DNA from: Falsiroseomonas sp050563535
GTDB lineage: Bacteria > Pseudomonadota > Alphaproteobacteria > Acetobacterales > Acetobacteraceae
Direction: 5' to 3'
DNA length: 64,000 nt
Assembly: GCF_050563535.1 (NCBI RefSeq)
Contig: NZ_JBNXUO010000002.1
Span: forward strand, 254,161-318,160
The translations under genes were made by a program, and so were the position numbers. Within the stretch, counting starts at the first letter, position 1; the number at the start of each line of letters is the position of its first letter. The notes under the pieces are model-generated. The model worked only from the letters and a program-made list of their open reading frames with translations, was not told where the DNA came from and did not search any database. Of the stretch, positions 8,106 through 16,552 are shown piece after piece.

Positions 8106-8368
8106 CCGCTGCCGCGCTGGCCGCGGCGCTGCTGCTGCTGGCCGCGACCCTGCTGCCGGAGATCCCGACGGATGGCTGGTGGATACGGGCGCTCGATTTC
8201 GTTTGGGCGGGAGGATGTGCCGCGGCCAGGCCCGGCGAACTGAGGGCGCGACCCCGGACCATGGCCAGACATGGGGGGCGGCCGACCCTGCTGCGCGACG
8301 AGGTCGGGCGCGCCGCCATCCATGCCGCCGGGCGTCATGCCCGGCGGCGGATGCAGCCTAGAGCGTGA
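8102..8368 (+). pseudogene. N-terminal fragment of an endonuclease/exonuclease/phosphatase-family membrane protein
   Basis: ATG 8102 overlaps the DUF2254 stop (ATGA). The first 34 residues (hydrophobic helix, then LLPEIPTDGWWIRALDFV) resemble the start of membrane-linked exonuclease/endonuclease/phosphatase proteins, whose leader ends in a T-D-x-W-W-I-R motif. After about base 8205 the reading turns into Arg/Ala-rich sequence without family character and stops at 8368, so about 300 residues of catalytic domain are missing. The family call rests on a short stretch and is tentative. Confidence 0.45.
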
Positions 8369-8464
8369 TCGCCGCAGGCTGGAACGGCCGGAGGCGTGAA
8401 TCACGCGGGAAAACAAGAGCCTGGACCTTGATCCGCGCTTCAATCAACGCGGATCATGGTCTAG
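8358..8464. repeat. Candidate dispersed intergenic repeat with two palindromes, CTAG-bounded
   Basis: A 107-base block starts and ends with CTAG (8358-8361, 8461-8464). It contains a near-perfect palindrome, GCGTGA-A-TCACGC (8394-8406), and a 9-bp inverted repeat, TGATCCGCG / CGCGGATCA (8429-8437 and 8448-8456, 10-base loop). It sits between the exonuclease fragment and the ABC binding-protein gene, whose TAG stop is formed by the terminal CTAG. The hairpin could end transcription of the minus-strand operon. The compact two-palindrome layout is typical of REP/MITE-like elements; copy number cannot be judged from one window. Confidence 0.5.
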
Positions 8465-9303
8465 GGCAGCGGGGTGAACTGGAGCTGCGAGAAGGGCGTC
8501 ACCCGGTCGGTGCGGACCATCCTGAACTCCGTGTCCGGGCCGAGCCACCGGTTCCAGATGGCCGTCAGCTCCCCGTCGCGCTCCATCTCGGCAAGGGTCT
8601 CGTTGACGCGGGCGAGCAGCTGCGGCTCGTCGCGCTTCATGCCGACGCCGATCGGCTGGAACGCCATCGGCTCCTCGATCATGCGCATCGGGACACCGGC
8701 GGTCTGCGAGTCGTTGACAAGCTTGGTGATGGTCATCGTGTTGGCCACGATGCCGAAGGCGCGGTTCTGCTGGACGGCCATGAAGGCAGAGCCGGTGTCG
8801 GCGAAGGTCAACGGCTCGGACCCGTTCATGCGGATGGCCAGCTCCGAGGTCGATCCCCGCGTGGAGGCGAGGCGCCGGCCGGCATAGTCGGCCCGGCTGC
8901 GGCCGGGATCGTTGGCGCGGACGGCCAGCATCTCCTTGGCGAGGTAGTACGGATCGCTGAACTGGATCTGCTCCGCGCGGCTCAGCGTGTAGGCGAGGTT
9001 CGCGATCGTCAGGTCGACGCGGCCCAGCCTGACCTCCGGCACGCGCGCCTCGACGGACACCGGCGTGATCCGGGCCTGGACGCCCCAGCGACGGGCGATG
9101 GCGCGGCAGAGGTCGACGTCATGGCCGACCATCTCGCGCGTGCGCGGATCGGGCGCCGCGAAGGGCGGCACGTCCGCGAAGGTGGCGCAGCGCAGCTCCC
9201 GCCGCTGCATGATCTCCGCCAGCTGGTTGGCCTGGGCCTGCGGCGCGGCCGCGAAGCCGAGGGCGACGAGGCCCAGCGCGACAATTGATCTCCGTGCCTT
9301 CAT
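8461..9303 (-). CDS. Polar amino-acid ABC transporter substrate-binding protein
   Basis: 280 residues from ATG 9303, chosen because it follows GAGGAG and opens a signal peptide (MKARRSIVALGLVALGFAAA, cleavage near QAQA-N). An in-frame ATG at 9339 would lie upstream of the signal peptide and overlap the ATPase gene. Family-3 solute-binding features: LRCATFADVPPF, GHDVDLCRAIARRWGV, RVDLTIANLAYT, FSDPYYLAKEMLAV and the GELTAIWNRWLG ending. It captures an amino acid in the periplasm for the two permeases and ATPase encoded just upstream. It is the last gene of the long minus-strand group. Confidence 0.92.
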   Translation of the reverse strand: MKARRSIVALGLVALGFAAAPQAQANQLAEIMQRRELRCATFADVPPFAAPDPRTREMVGHDVDLCRAIARRWGVQARITPVSVEARVPEVRLGRVDLTIANLAYTLSRAEQIQFSDPYYLAKEMLAVRANDPGRSRADYAGRRLASTRGSTSELAIRMNGSEPLTFADTGSAFMAVQQNRAFGIVANTMTITKLVNDSQTAGVPMRMIEEPMAFQPIGVGMKRDEPQLLARVNETLAEMERDGELTAIWNRWLGPDTEFRMVRTDRVTPFSQLQFTPLP

Positions 9304-9335
9304 GTCCGTTCTCCTCTGCCTGGTTCCGATCTCGT

Positions 9336-10091
9336 TCACCGCACGCGCAGCTCCGACAGGAAGCGTTGCGCGCGGGGATGCCTGGCGCGGCCGAAGAATT
9401 CCTCCGGCGGGGCCGTCTCGACGATCCGGCCCTCGTCCATGAACCAGACGCGGTCGGCGACGTCGCGCGCGAAGCCCATCTCATGGGTCACGCACATCAT
9501 GGTCATGCCGTCGCGGGCGAGGCCGCGCATGACGTTCAGCACCTCACCCACCATCTCGGGGTCGAGCGCGCTGGTCGGCTCGTCGAAGAGCATGGCGGGC
9601 GGCTCCATCGCGAGCGCCCTGGCGATCGCGACGCGCTGCTGCTGGCCGCCGGAAAGCTGTCCGGGGAAGTTGTCGCGCCTGGCGGACAGCCCGACGCGGT
9701 CGAGCAGGGCGGCCGCCTTCTCCCGCGCCTCCGCCCGCCCCATCCCGCTGACGCGCATGGGAGAGAGCATGACGTTCTCCAGCGCGGAGAGGTGCGGGAA
9801 CAGGTTGAAGCTCTGGAACACGAAGCCGATGCGGCTGCGCAGCCGGTTGAGCTGCGCGCTGCCCATCTTCGCATGCACGTCCTGGCCGTCGAAGACGATC
9901 GAGCCCGAATGGATGTCCTCGAGCCGGTTGACGGTGCGGATCAGCGTGGACTTGCCGGAGCCCGACGGGCCGCAGACCACCACCACCTCGCCGCGGGCGA
10001 CCGTCTCGGTCACGTCGACGAGGGCGGCAAGCTGGCCGTAGAACTTGTTGACGCCGCGGAAGTCGATCATCTCGGGTCGGGAAGCGCTCAT
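9336..10091 (-). CDS. Polar amino-acid ABC transporter ATP-binding protein (GlnQ/HisP type)
   Basis: 251 residues with all ABC motifs: Walker A GPSGSGKST, Q-loop FVFQSFNLFPHL, signature LSGGQQQRVAIARAL, Walker B AMLFDEPTSALDPE, and switch histidine VTHEMGFAR. This is the GlnQ/HisP/ArtP subgroup of amino-acid importers. It begins three bases after the permease stop and precedes the binding-protein gene. Confidence 0.94.
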   Translation of the reverse strand: MSASRPEMIDFRGVNKFYGQLAALVDVTETVARGEVVVVCGPSGSGKSTLIRTVNRLEDIHSGSIVFDGQDVHAKMGSAQLNRLRSRIGFVFQSFNLFPHLSALENVMLSPMRVSGMGRAEAREKAAALLDRVGLSARRDNFPGQLSGGQQQRVAIARALAMEPPAMLFDEPTSALDPEMVGEVLNVMRGLARDGMTMMCVTHEMGFARDVADRVWFMDEGRIVETAPPEEFFGRARHPRAQRFLSELRVR

Positions 10092-10094
10092 CGC

Positions 10095-10853
10095 TCAGGA
10101 CTCTCCCGCGCGTGGTGCGAGCAGGGGGGGCGCCGCCGCCCCTGCCGGCTGGGTCGTGCGTCTGGCCGCGATGCGCCGCTCCAGCTCGCCGGCGAGCCGG
10201 GTGAGGCTCCAGCAGACGACGAAGTAGCTGATGGCGAGGATCGCGTAGATCTCGAAGGGCTTCGTCATCAGCCGGTTGTTGATCTGGCTGGCTGCGAAGG
10301 TCAGCTCGGGCACGTTGATGATGTAGCCGAGCGTCGTTTCCTTGATGGTGGAGACGAACTGGCTGAGGATGCTCGGGATCGTGTTGAACAGCGCCTGCGG
10401 CAGGATCACCCAGCGCATCGCGCCGAGATGGCCATGGCCCAGCGCGCGCGCCGCGTCCATCTGGCCCTTCGGAAGCGCCTGGATGCCGCTGCGCACGATC
10501 TCGCTGATGAAGGACGCCTCGTAGATCGCCAGCGTGACCAGCATGGTCACGAAGCCGGGCACGCTGTTGCCGATGAGGAGGGGGAGGAGGAAGTAGACCC
10601 AAAGGATGATGAGCAGCAGGGGCGTTCCGCGCGCCACGTAGACCAGCGCGAAGACCGGAAGCCGCAGCGCCCGCCAGGGCGACAGGCTGGCGAGCGCCAT
10701 CGCCACGCCGAGCGGGAAGGCGAAGGCGATGCCGAGGACCGAGAGGATCAGCGTCGCCGCGATGCCGCCGAGCGGCCCGTTCGGATACTGGCCGATCAGC
10801 AGCAGCAGCCAGTTGTCCCGAACGATGTCGGCGATGGTGGACAGCATCGTCAT
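10095..10853 (-). CDS. Polar amino-acid ABC transporter permease
   Basis: 252 residues from ATG 10853, which overlaps the upstream permease stop (ATGA). Five hydrophobic segments and the EAA loop that docks on the ATPase (EIVRSGIQALPKGQMDAARA, LGHGHLGAMRWVILPQA) mark a HisM/GltK-type permease. The C-terminus is Pro/Ala-rich. It pairs with the gene before it to form the heterodimeric channel. Confidence 0.93.
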   Translation of the reverse strand: MTMLSTIADIVRDNWLLLLIGQYPNGPLGGIAATLILSVLGIAFAFPLGVAMALASLSPWRALRLPVFALVYVARGTPLLLIILWVYFLLPLLIGNSVPGFVTMLVTLAIYEASFISEIVRSGIQALPKGQMDAARALGHGHLGAMRWVILPQALFNTIPSILSQFVSTIKETTLGYIINVPELTFAASQINNRLMTKPFEIYAILAISYFVVCWSLTRLAGELERRIAARRTTQPAGAAAPPLLAPRAGES

Positions 10854-11554
10854 GCCGCCGGCCCCGCGTTCCGGCCGCGCCGCTCCAGCCAGGCGCCGGC
10901 AGCCATCAGCAGCAGCGTGCAGGCAAGGTAGATCAGCGTGCCCAGCAGATAGGCCTCGAAGGCGCGGAAGGTGCGGCTCTCGATCTCCTTGATCACATGC
11001 GTCAGCTCCGCCACCCCGATCGCCATGGCGAGGCTGCTGTTCTTGAAGAGCGAGACGGTGTGGTTGACGATGGCCGGGCCGGCGTTGCGCACCGCCTGGG
11101 GCATCAGCACCCAGCGCATCGCGCCGACGAAGGAATGGCCGAGCGCGCGCGCCGCCTCCCACTGCCCCTTCGGCACGGCGCGGAGGCCGGAACGGAGGTC
11201 TTCGCTGAAATAGGCCGCCTGGCACAGGCCCAGCGCGATGACGGCGAAGACCGCCTCGCTGTTGTGGTCGGCAAGCCAGAACTGGACATCCGGCGGCAGC
11301 AGGCTCGCGATGCCGAAATACCAGAACATCAGCTGCACCAGCGTCGGCACGTTGCGGTGGTACGAGACATAGGCCGCAACCCCCGCCTCCGCCGCGCGCG
11401 AGGGCAGCATGCGGACCGCCAGCAGCGTGGCCGCCAGGCTCATCGCCAGCAGCCAGGACCCGGCGAAGACGACGAGGGTCATCTGGACGCCATGGACGAG
11501 CATCCGGACGAACTCGGGGTTCGCCAGGATCGCCATGACGTCGAATCCGGACAT
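10850..11554 (-). CDS. Polar amino-acid ABC transporter permease
   Basis: 234 residues from ATG 11554, seven bases after the SDR stop. EAA loop: SEDLRSGLRAVPKGQWEAAR followed by LGHSFVGAMRWVLMPQA. Membrane segments are at roughly residues 20-45, 60-85, 100-120 and 200-220. It is the partner of the following permease in a HisQM-type pair. Confidence 0.92.
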   Translation of the reverse strand: MSGFDVMAILANPEFVRMLVHGVQMTLVVFAGSWLLAMSLAATLLAVRMLPSRAAEAGVAAYVSYHRNVPTLVQLMFWYFGIASLLPPDVQFWLADHNSEAVFAVIALGLCQAAYFSEDLRSGLRAVPKGQWEAARALGHSFVGAMRWVLMPQAVRNAGPAIVNHTVSLFKNSSLAMAIGVAELTHVIKEIESRTFRAFEAYLLGTLIYLACTLLLMAAGAWLERRGRNAGPAA

Positions 11555-11561
11555 CGGCGCC

Positions 11562-12305
11562 TCAGCCGCCCGGCCTGGCGGTCGAGAGGCCGCCCGGCAC
11601 CTGCAGGGTCGGCGTGATCTCGAGGTGGCCGATATTGACCGCGACGGGCGCCGCGACGGCGAAGGCGATGGCCTCCGCGACATCCGACGCCTCGGGCAGC
11701 TCGTAGCCGTCGATGAACTTCGCCCGCGTCTCCGGCGTGTCGCCATGGACATGGGCGAAGATGTCGGTCGCGACCCGCCCGGGGCAGATCTCCGTCACGC
11801 GGACGCGCCGGCCGAAGGCGTCGATCCGGAGCTGGCGCGACAGCATGCTCACCGCCGCCTTGGTTGCGTGGTAGGTGGAGTTGCCGCCGAAATTATAAGC
11901 TCCCGCGATGGAGCTGATGTTCACGACATGGCCGCGGTCGCGCGCGACCATACCGGGTACGACGAGCCGGCAGAGATGCAGCACCGCGCGCAGGTTGACG
12001 TCGACGAGCAGGTCGATGTCGTCCGCCTCCGCCTCCAGGAACTTGCGGGGGCGGTCCACGCCGGCGTTGTTCACCAGCACGTCGACCTCCATCGCGCCGA
12101 CGAGCCGGGTGATCGCCGGAAGGTCGGCGACGTCGGCGGTGTGGGCGATGCAGCCCGTCTCCGCCGCGAGCCGCGCCAGCGCATCGCCGCTCCGCGCAAC
12201 CGCGTGCACCTCCAGGCCCTCGCGCCGGAAGCGGCGGACGACGGCCGCGCCGATGCCGGAGGAGGCGCCGGTGACAAGGGCTGTCCTGTAGTCGGAGAAG
12301 GGCAT
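11562..12305 (-). CDS. Short-chain dehydrogenase/reductase
   Basis: 247 residues, classical SDR. The cofactor loop TGASSGIG is at residues 12-19, an Asp-Val after strand 3 (TADVAD), VNNAG for the core, and the catalytic Ser (ISSIAG) and YHATK. The Arg after the glycine loop (AVARSG) suggests NADP(H). The sequence resembles YdfG-type 3-hydroxy acid / serine dehydrogenases. It is the first gene of a sub-operon with the ABC transporter and has its own LysR-type operator upstream (12352-12392), so it probably acts on the imported compound. The substrate is not known. Confidence 0.88.
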   Translation of the reverse strand: MPFSDYRTALVTGASSGIGAAVVRRFRREGLEVHAVARSGDALARLAAETGCIAHTADVADLPAITRLVGAMEVDVLVNNAGVDRPRKFLEAEADDIDLLVDVNLRAVLHLCRLVVPGMVARDRGHVVNISSIAGAYNFGGNSTYHATKAAVSMLSRQLRIDAFGRRVRVTEICPGRVATDIFAHVHGDTPETRAKFIDGYELPEASDVAEAIAFAVAAPVAVNIGHLEITPTLQVPGGLSTARPGG

Positions 12306-12324
12306 GCGCTTCCTCTTTCCCCGG

Positions 12325-13164
12325 TCACGCTACCCGAGGCTGGAGCGCGCCGGCCAAGACGGTTTCGGTTTGGTGGGATAAGGAACTCTTATGGTCCGCG
12401 GTGTCGAGCTGCGACAGGGGCACCGCCTCGCCGCCCTCGGCGAGGATCACCGCCCGGATTGCGCGCGCCAGATCCACCGCGCCCGGCGTGTCGCCATGGA
12501 CGAGGATCGAGCGCGCCTCGGTCGGCAGGCGCGCGCCGCTCGCGGTTATGACGCACCCCTCCCGCAGCAGCCGCGCCACGCGCTCCAGCACCTCCCCGCG
12601 GTCGTGGATGACGGCGCCGGGCAGCCCCCGCGGGACCAGCAGGCCGTCATCGCCATAGGCGCGGTCGGCGAGGAAGCTGACGGCCGTCCGCAGGCCGAGC
12701 GCCGCGGCCGCGCCCTCGATCGCGGCGCTGGAGGAGGTGAGGACCGTCAGCGAGGCATCGAAGGCGGCCACCGCCTCGAGCAGCGGAAGGGCCAGGTCGC
12801 GGTCCGCGGCCGCCATGTTCCCGAGCGCGCCGTGGAAGCTCATATGTGTCATGCGCGCGCCGGCCGACCGCGCGATCCCGGCGAGCGCGCCGAGCTGGTA
12901 GACGACCATCGCGGAGAGCTCGGGGATCTCGACCCGCATCGGGCGGCGGCCGAAGCCCTGCCGGTCCGGGAAGCCGACATGCGCGCCGATGTCCACGCCG
13001 CGCGCCTTCGCCATCTCCACGGTGCGGCGCATGATGAGCGGGTCGCCGGCATGGAAGCCGCAGGCGAGGTTACCGGAGGTGACGAGGTCGAGCAGCGCCG
13101 CATCGTCACCCATGGCCCAAGGGCCGAAGCCCTCGCCGAGATCCGCGTTGATGTCGAGCTTCAT
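12325..13164 (-). CDS. pxpA: 5-oxoprolinase subunit A / LamB-YcsF family
   Basis: 279 residues. Family signatures: LDINADLGEGFGPW at the N-terminus, NLACGFHAGDP, GAHVGFPDRQGFGRR, HMSFHGALGNM and VHGDTPGAV. With PxpB and PxpC it should form an ATP-dependent 5-oxoproline hydrolase or a related lactam/urea-type hydrolase. Family members are about 250 residues; here the last 25 or so extend through the operator of the next gene. The start overlaps the carrier-protein stop (ATGA). Confidence 0.92.
   Translation of the reverse strand: MKLDINADLGEGFGPWAMGDDAALLDLVTSGNLACGFHAGDPLIMRRTVEMAKARGVDIGAHVGFPDRQGFGRRPMRVEIPELSAMVVYQLGALAGIARSAGARMTHMSFHGALGNMAAADRDLALPLLEAVAAFDASLTVLTSSSAAIEGAAAALGLRTAVSFLADRAYGDDGLLVPRGLPGAVIHDRGEVLERVARLLREGCVITASGARLPTEARSILVHGDTPGAVDLARAIRAVILAEGGEAVPLSQLDTADHKSSLSHQTETVLAGALQPRVA
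12352..12392 (-). promoter_or_regulatory. LysR-type operator and promoter, site 1 (SDR-transporter unit)
   Basis: On the minus strand: ATAAG-N5-CTTAT (12378-12392), a perfect T-N11-A inverted repeat, then 20 bases, then TTGGCC (12352-12357), which can be a -35 box. The stretch between contains CAAACC-N4-CCGTC, identical to site 2 at 17049. The site lies inside the 3' end of pxpA and 46 bases before the SDR start. If TTGGCC is the -35 box, the repeat is centred near -63, the usual LysR recognition position. Confidence 0.72.
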
Positions 13165-13568
13165 GGACGATCCCCGGAGGGCAGGGGTTGCAGCCGGAAC
13201 AGCGGGGTGCCGTAGCCGACGAGCGTGCCGGGCGCCGCCATGCGCTCCGCGACGATCCCGGCCACCGGCGCGCGCACCGGCATGAGCAGCGCGCCGACCT
13301 GCAGGCAGCCGAGCGGATCGCCCTCCGCCACCTCGTCGCCGGTCTCAACGAAGGGCCGCTCGGCGCCGGGATGGTGGTCGAGGAAGACGCCCACCGACGC
13401 CGAGGAGACGGGTGCAGCGGCTTCCGCGGGCGCGGCGGGCCCGGGCGGCGGGGCGCCCGCACGGCCGAGGACCAGCGCCCCTTCCGGCCCCGAAAGCTCC
13501 AGCCGGTCGATGTCGGTCGCGTCGAGCCAGCGCGACAGGGTCGCCACCAGGGCGGCGTCGAGCTTCAT
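13161..13568 (-). CDS. Biotinyl/lipoyl-carrier-like protein lacking the modified lysine
   Basis: 135 residues. The N-third is helical (LVATLSRWLDATDIDRLELS, like the start of AccB), followed by a Pro/Ala linker and a barrel-sandwich hybrid domain (VETGDEVAEGDPLGCLQVGA, LLMPVRAPVAGIV). Aligned on the A-P-V-A-G turn, the biotin-attachment A-M-K is V-G-A: residue 93 is alanine. It therefore cannot be biotinylated at the usual place and may be structural or a docking subunit. It sits between pxpC and pxpA with ATGA overlaps on both sides. A normal AccB is encoded at 16553. Confidence 0.83.
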   Translation of the reverse strand: MKLDAALVATLSRWLDATDIDRLELSGPEGALVLGRAGAPPPGPAAPAEAAAPVSSASVGVFLDHHPGAERPFVETGDEVAEGDPLGCLQVGALLMPVRAPVAGIVAERMAAPGTLVGYGTPLFRLQPLPSGDRP

Positions 13569-14554
13569 GCGGCGCGCTCCTGCATGCGGCGCAGCTCGAC
13601 CAGGCGGCGCGCCTCGGCGAGCCAGTCCCGCGTCTGGTCCAGCGCCTCCACCGCCGCTTCCCAGTTCGTCCGCAGGAAGCGGATGCGGCTGCCGATCGGT
13701 GCCTGGCCGAGCCGCCACAGGTCGGCCTCGATCACCGTCGCGATCTTCGGATAGCCGCCGGAAGGCTGGGCGTCGCGCATCTGCACGATCGGCTGGCCGC
13801 CATGCGGCACCTGGACCACGCCCGGCACGATGCCGTGCGAGCGCAGTTCCATCGGCGCGCGGGGCGCGAGGGTGGGCCCGGCAAGGCGGAAGCCGTAGCG
13901 GTCGCTCTGGGGCGTCACCTTCCACGGCTCGTTCCAGAAGGCCTCGACCGCGGCCTCGGTGAAACGGTCGTGCTCGGCGGCGGGAAGCGCGCGGATCGCC
14001 GGGATGCCGTCGGCCTCCAGCGGCAGTGCCAGCGCCGGCGGCACCAGCCCGCAATCTGCGTGGACCGCCCCGGCCGGCGGCGTGCCGAGCGGCAGGCGGT
14101 CGCCCTGGCGCAACGGGCGCCCGTCATGCCCGCCGAAGGCGCCACGAAGCTGCGTCGAACGCGAGCCCAGCACGGCGGCGACGCCGAGCCCGCCAGCCAC
14201 GCAGAGATAGGCGCGGCTCGCCCGCCAGGAAGCCGCCTCGGGCGGGCCGATCTCCAGCACGTCGCCGGCCCCCGCCCGCGCGGTCCACCAGGGAAGCAGT
14301 CGCCGCTCGTTCAGCGACAGCGCCACATGCGCGCCCGTCACCGCGAAGCCCGCGGCGACCTCGAACCGCAGGCGGAAGGGGAAGACGGGGATCTCGACCG
14401 CCGCCGCGCCCTCCTCGTTGCCGAGCAGGATGTTGCCGGCGGCGAGCGCCATGCCGTCCATGGCGCCGGAGACGCCGACGCCCCAGCCCAGCGCGCCGCG
14501 TCGGCCGAGGTCCTGCACGGTGGCGAGCGCGCCGGGGGTGAGGATCTCGATCAT
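13565..14554 (-). CDS. pxpC: 5-oxoprolinase subunit C / biotin-dependent carboxyltransferase-like (KipA, AHS2 domain)
   Basis: 329 residues. AHS2-domain features: TVQDLGRRGALGWGV at residue 12 on, SGAMDGMALAAGNILLGN, then RVLxG-type positions in the middle, QSDRYGFRLAG, and MRDAQPSGGYPKIATVIEAD, the signature of urea-amidolyase-related proteins. It should form the active site with PxpB. Start and stop overlap neighbouring genes by four bases, which argues for a stoichiometric complex. Confidence 0.92.
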   Translation of the reverse strand: MIEILTPGALATVQDLGRRGALGWGVGVSGAMDGMALAAGNILLGNEEGAAAVEIPVFPFRLRFEVAAGFAVTGAHVALSLNERRLLPWWTARAGAGDVLEIGPPEAASWRASRAYLCVAGGLGVAAVLGSRSTQLRGAFGGHDGRPLRQGDRLPLGTPPAGAVHADCGLVPPALALPLEADGIPAIRALPAAEHDRFTEAAVEAFWNEPWKVTPQSDRYGFRLAGPTLAPRAPMELRSHGIVPGVVQVPHGGQPIVQMRDAQPSGGYPKIATVIEADLWRLGQAPIGSRIRFLRTNWEAAVEALDQTRDWLAEARRLVELRRMQERAA

Positions 14555-15207
14555 CGGACCACCCGCATGATGCGGAAGCGGATGCTGTCGCCGGGTTGCA
14601 GCAGCGTGGGCGGCGTGCGGTCCACGTCGAAGAACGCCATGTCGGTGGAGCCGATCGTGTTCCAGCCGCTCGGCCCGGCGGAGGCCGAGACGCCGGTCTG
14701 CGACCCGCCGATGGACACCGCCCCGCCCGGGATGCTCAGCACCGGCGTCCTGCGCCGCGGCGTCGCGATCCGCGGATCCATGCCGCCGAGGTAGCAGTAG
14801 CCGGGGTGGCTGCCGAGCGCGAAGACCGGGTAGGTGGGCGCGGCGTGGATCTCCGCCACCTCCTCGGGGCGGAGACCCGTATGCGCGACGACATCGGCCA
14901 TGTGCGGGCCGCCCTCGCCGCCATAGACCACCGGCAACTCGATGAGGCGCCCGTCCAGCGGCAGCGGCGAGGCGGCCGCCCAGGCCTGTTGCAGGCGCGT
15001 GGCGAGCGGCGCGCAGTTGCGCGGCGGCGTCGCGAAGGCGAGCATCAGGTTGTTCATCCCCGGCACGGCCTCGTCCACCTCGGGCCAGGCCGCGGCCTCG
15101 CGCGCCAGCGCCCAGATGCGGCGCTGCGTCTCCAGCGTGGTCTCGCCCGGCGCCTCGAACAGCAGCGCGCTGGTGCCGAGGAGGCTGACGGTGGGGACGT
15201 CGCTCAT
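14551..15207 (-). CDS. pxpB: 5-oxoprolinase subunit B (KipI, AHS1 domain)
   Basis: 218 residues from ATG 15207, which overlaps the accC stop (ATGA). AHS1 motifs: VPGMNNLMLAF, ELPVVYGGEGGPHMADV, ALGSHPGYCYLGGMDPRIAT, RRTPVLSIPGGAVSIGGSQ and the end segment TLLQPGDSIRFR. It is the partner of PxpC. In Bacillus the pair is known as the KipI/KipA kinase inhibitors; in most bacteria it is the PxpBC hydrolase core. Confidence 0.92.
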   Translation of the reverse strand: MSDVPTVSLLGTSALLFEAPGETTLETQRRIWALAREAAAWPEVDEAVPGMNNLMLAFATPPRNCAPLATRLQQAWAAASPLPLDGRLIELPVVYGGEGGPHMADVVAHTGLRPEEVAEIHAAPTYPVFALGSHPGYCYLGGMDPRIATPRRRTPVLSIPGGAVSIGGSQTGVSASAGPSGWNTIGSTDMAFFDVDRTPPTLLQPGDSIRFRIMRVVR

Positions 15208-16547
15208 CGTGGCGCCATGAGCCGTTCGAGGTGGTGGATGTCCACGCCCCCTGCGATGAAGCCGGGATCGCGCGCGATGCGGCGATGCAGGTCGAGGTTG
15301 GTCATGATGCCGCCGACCCGCATCTCCTCGAGCGCGGCGCGCAGACGCGCCAGTGCATCCGCGCGGCTCTCGCCATGCACGACCAGCTTTCCGAGCAGGG
15401 AGTCGTAGCTTGCCGGCATGCGGTAGCCCGCCGAGGCGTGCGTATCGATGCGGATGCCGGGTCCGCCCGGCACGGACCAGGTCGTGATCGTGCCAGGCGA
15501 GGGTGCGAAACTTGCCGGATCCTCGGCATTGATCCGGCACTCGATGGCGTGACCGCGGCAGGCGATGCCGGCCTGCGAGAGCGCCAGGCGTTCCCCCATC
15601 GCGACGCGGAGCTGCAACTGCACCAGGTCGAGGCCCGCCGTCATCTCGGTGACCGGATGCTCGACCTGCAGGCGCGTGTTCATCTCGATGAAGTGGAAGG
15701 CCCCGTCCTCGACGAGGAACTCGAAGGTGCCGACGCCGCGATAGCCGATGCGGCGGCAGGCCTCGGCGCAGCGTTCGCCGACCGCGGCGACCAGGGCGGC
15801 ATCGAGCCCCGGCGCGGGCGCCTCCTCGACGACCTTCTGGTGGCGGCGCTGCAGCGAGCAGTCGCGGCTGCCGAGCCAGAAGGCGTTGCCATGCGTGTCC
15901 GCGATCACCTGGATCTCGACATGGCGTGGACCGCCCAGGAACTTCTCCACATAGACGGTGCCGTTGCCGAAGGCCCGCCGCGCCTCCTCGCGCGTCACGG
16001 CGAGCGCGTCGGCCATCTCGCCCACGGCGGCGACCACCCGCATGCCGCGCCCGCCGCCGCCGCCGGCGGCCTTGAGCATGACGGGATAGCCGATCTCCGC
16101 CGCCGCGCGTTGCGCCTCCTCCAACTCGCCGGAGAGCGCCTCGTCGCGGCCCGGCACGCAGGGCACGCCGGCCTCTCGCATCGCGCGCTTGGCGGCGATC
16201 TTGTCGCCCATCAGACGGATGCTGTCGGGCCGCGGGCCGATGAAGACGAGGCCCGCCGCCTCCACCCGCCCGGCGAAGGCCGCGTTCTCGGACAGGAAGC
16301 CGTAGCCGGGGTGGATCGCGCCCGCGCCGGCGGCCCTGGCCGCGAACAGGATCGCCGCCTGGTCGAGATAGCTGCGCGCGGCCGGGGCCGGGCCGATGCA
16401 GAGCGCCGTGTCGGCGAGGGCGACATGCGGCAGGTCGCGGTCGGCCTCGGAGAAGACCGCGACGGTCCGCAGGCCGAGCGCCTTGCAGGCGCGCAGCACG
16501 CGCAGCGCGATCTCGCCGCGGTTCGCGATGAGGACGGTGTCGAACAT
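15204..16547 (-). CDS. accC: Biotin carboxylase (AccC-like)
   Basis: 447 residues from ATG 16547. ATP-grasp biotin carboxylase with all expected motifs: VLIANRGEIALRV, GAIHPGYGFLSEN, MGDKIAAKRAMREAGVP, the glycine loop KAAGGGGGRGM, RDCSLQRRHQKVVEEAPAP, and the active site EMNTRLQVEHPVTE. It charges biotin on AccB with bicarbonate and ATP. In this operon it is joined to Pxp subunits rather than AccA/AccD, so it probably serves a urea-carboxylase-like or 5-oxoproline-related reaction rather than fatty-acid synthesis. Confidence 0.93.
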   Translation of the reverse strand: MFDTVLIANRGEIALRVLRACKALGLRTVAVFSEADRDLPHVALADTALCIGPAPAARSYLDQAAILFAARAAGAGAIHPGYGFLSENAAFAGRVEAAGLVFIGPRPDSIRLMGDKIAAKRAMREAGVPCVPGRDEALSGELEEAQRAAAEIGYPVMLKAAGGGGGRGMRVVAAVGEMADALAVTREEARRAFGNGTVYVEKFLGGPRHVEIQVIADTHGNAFWLGSRDCSLQRRHQKVVEEAPAPGLDAALVAAVGERCAEACRRIGYRGVGTFEFLVEDGAFHFIEMNTRLQVEHPVTEMTAGLDLVQLQLRVAMGERLALSQAGIACRGHAIECRINAEDPASFAPSPGTITTWSVPGGPGIRIDTHASAGYRMPASYDSLLGKLVVHGESRADALARLRAALEEMRVGGIMTNLDLHRRIARDPGFIAGGVDIHHLERLMAPR

Positions 16548-16552
16548 CGCGC

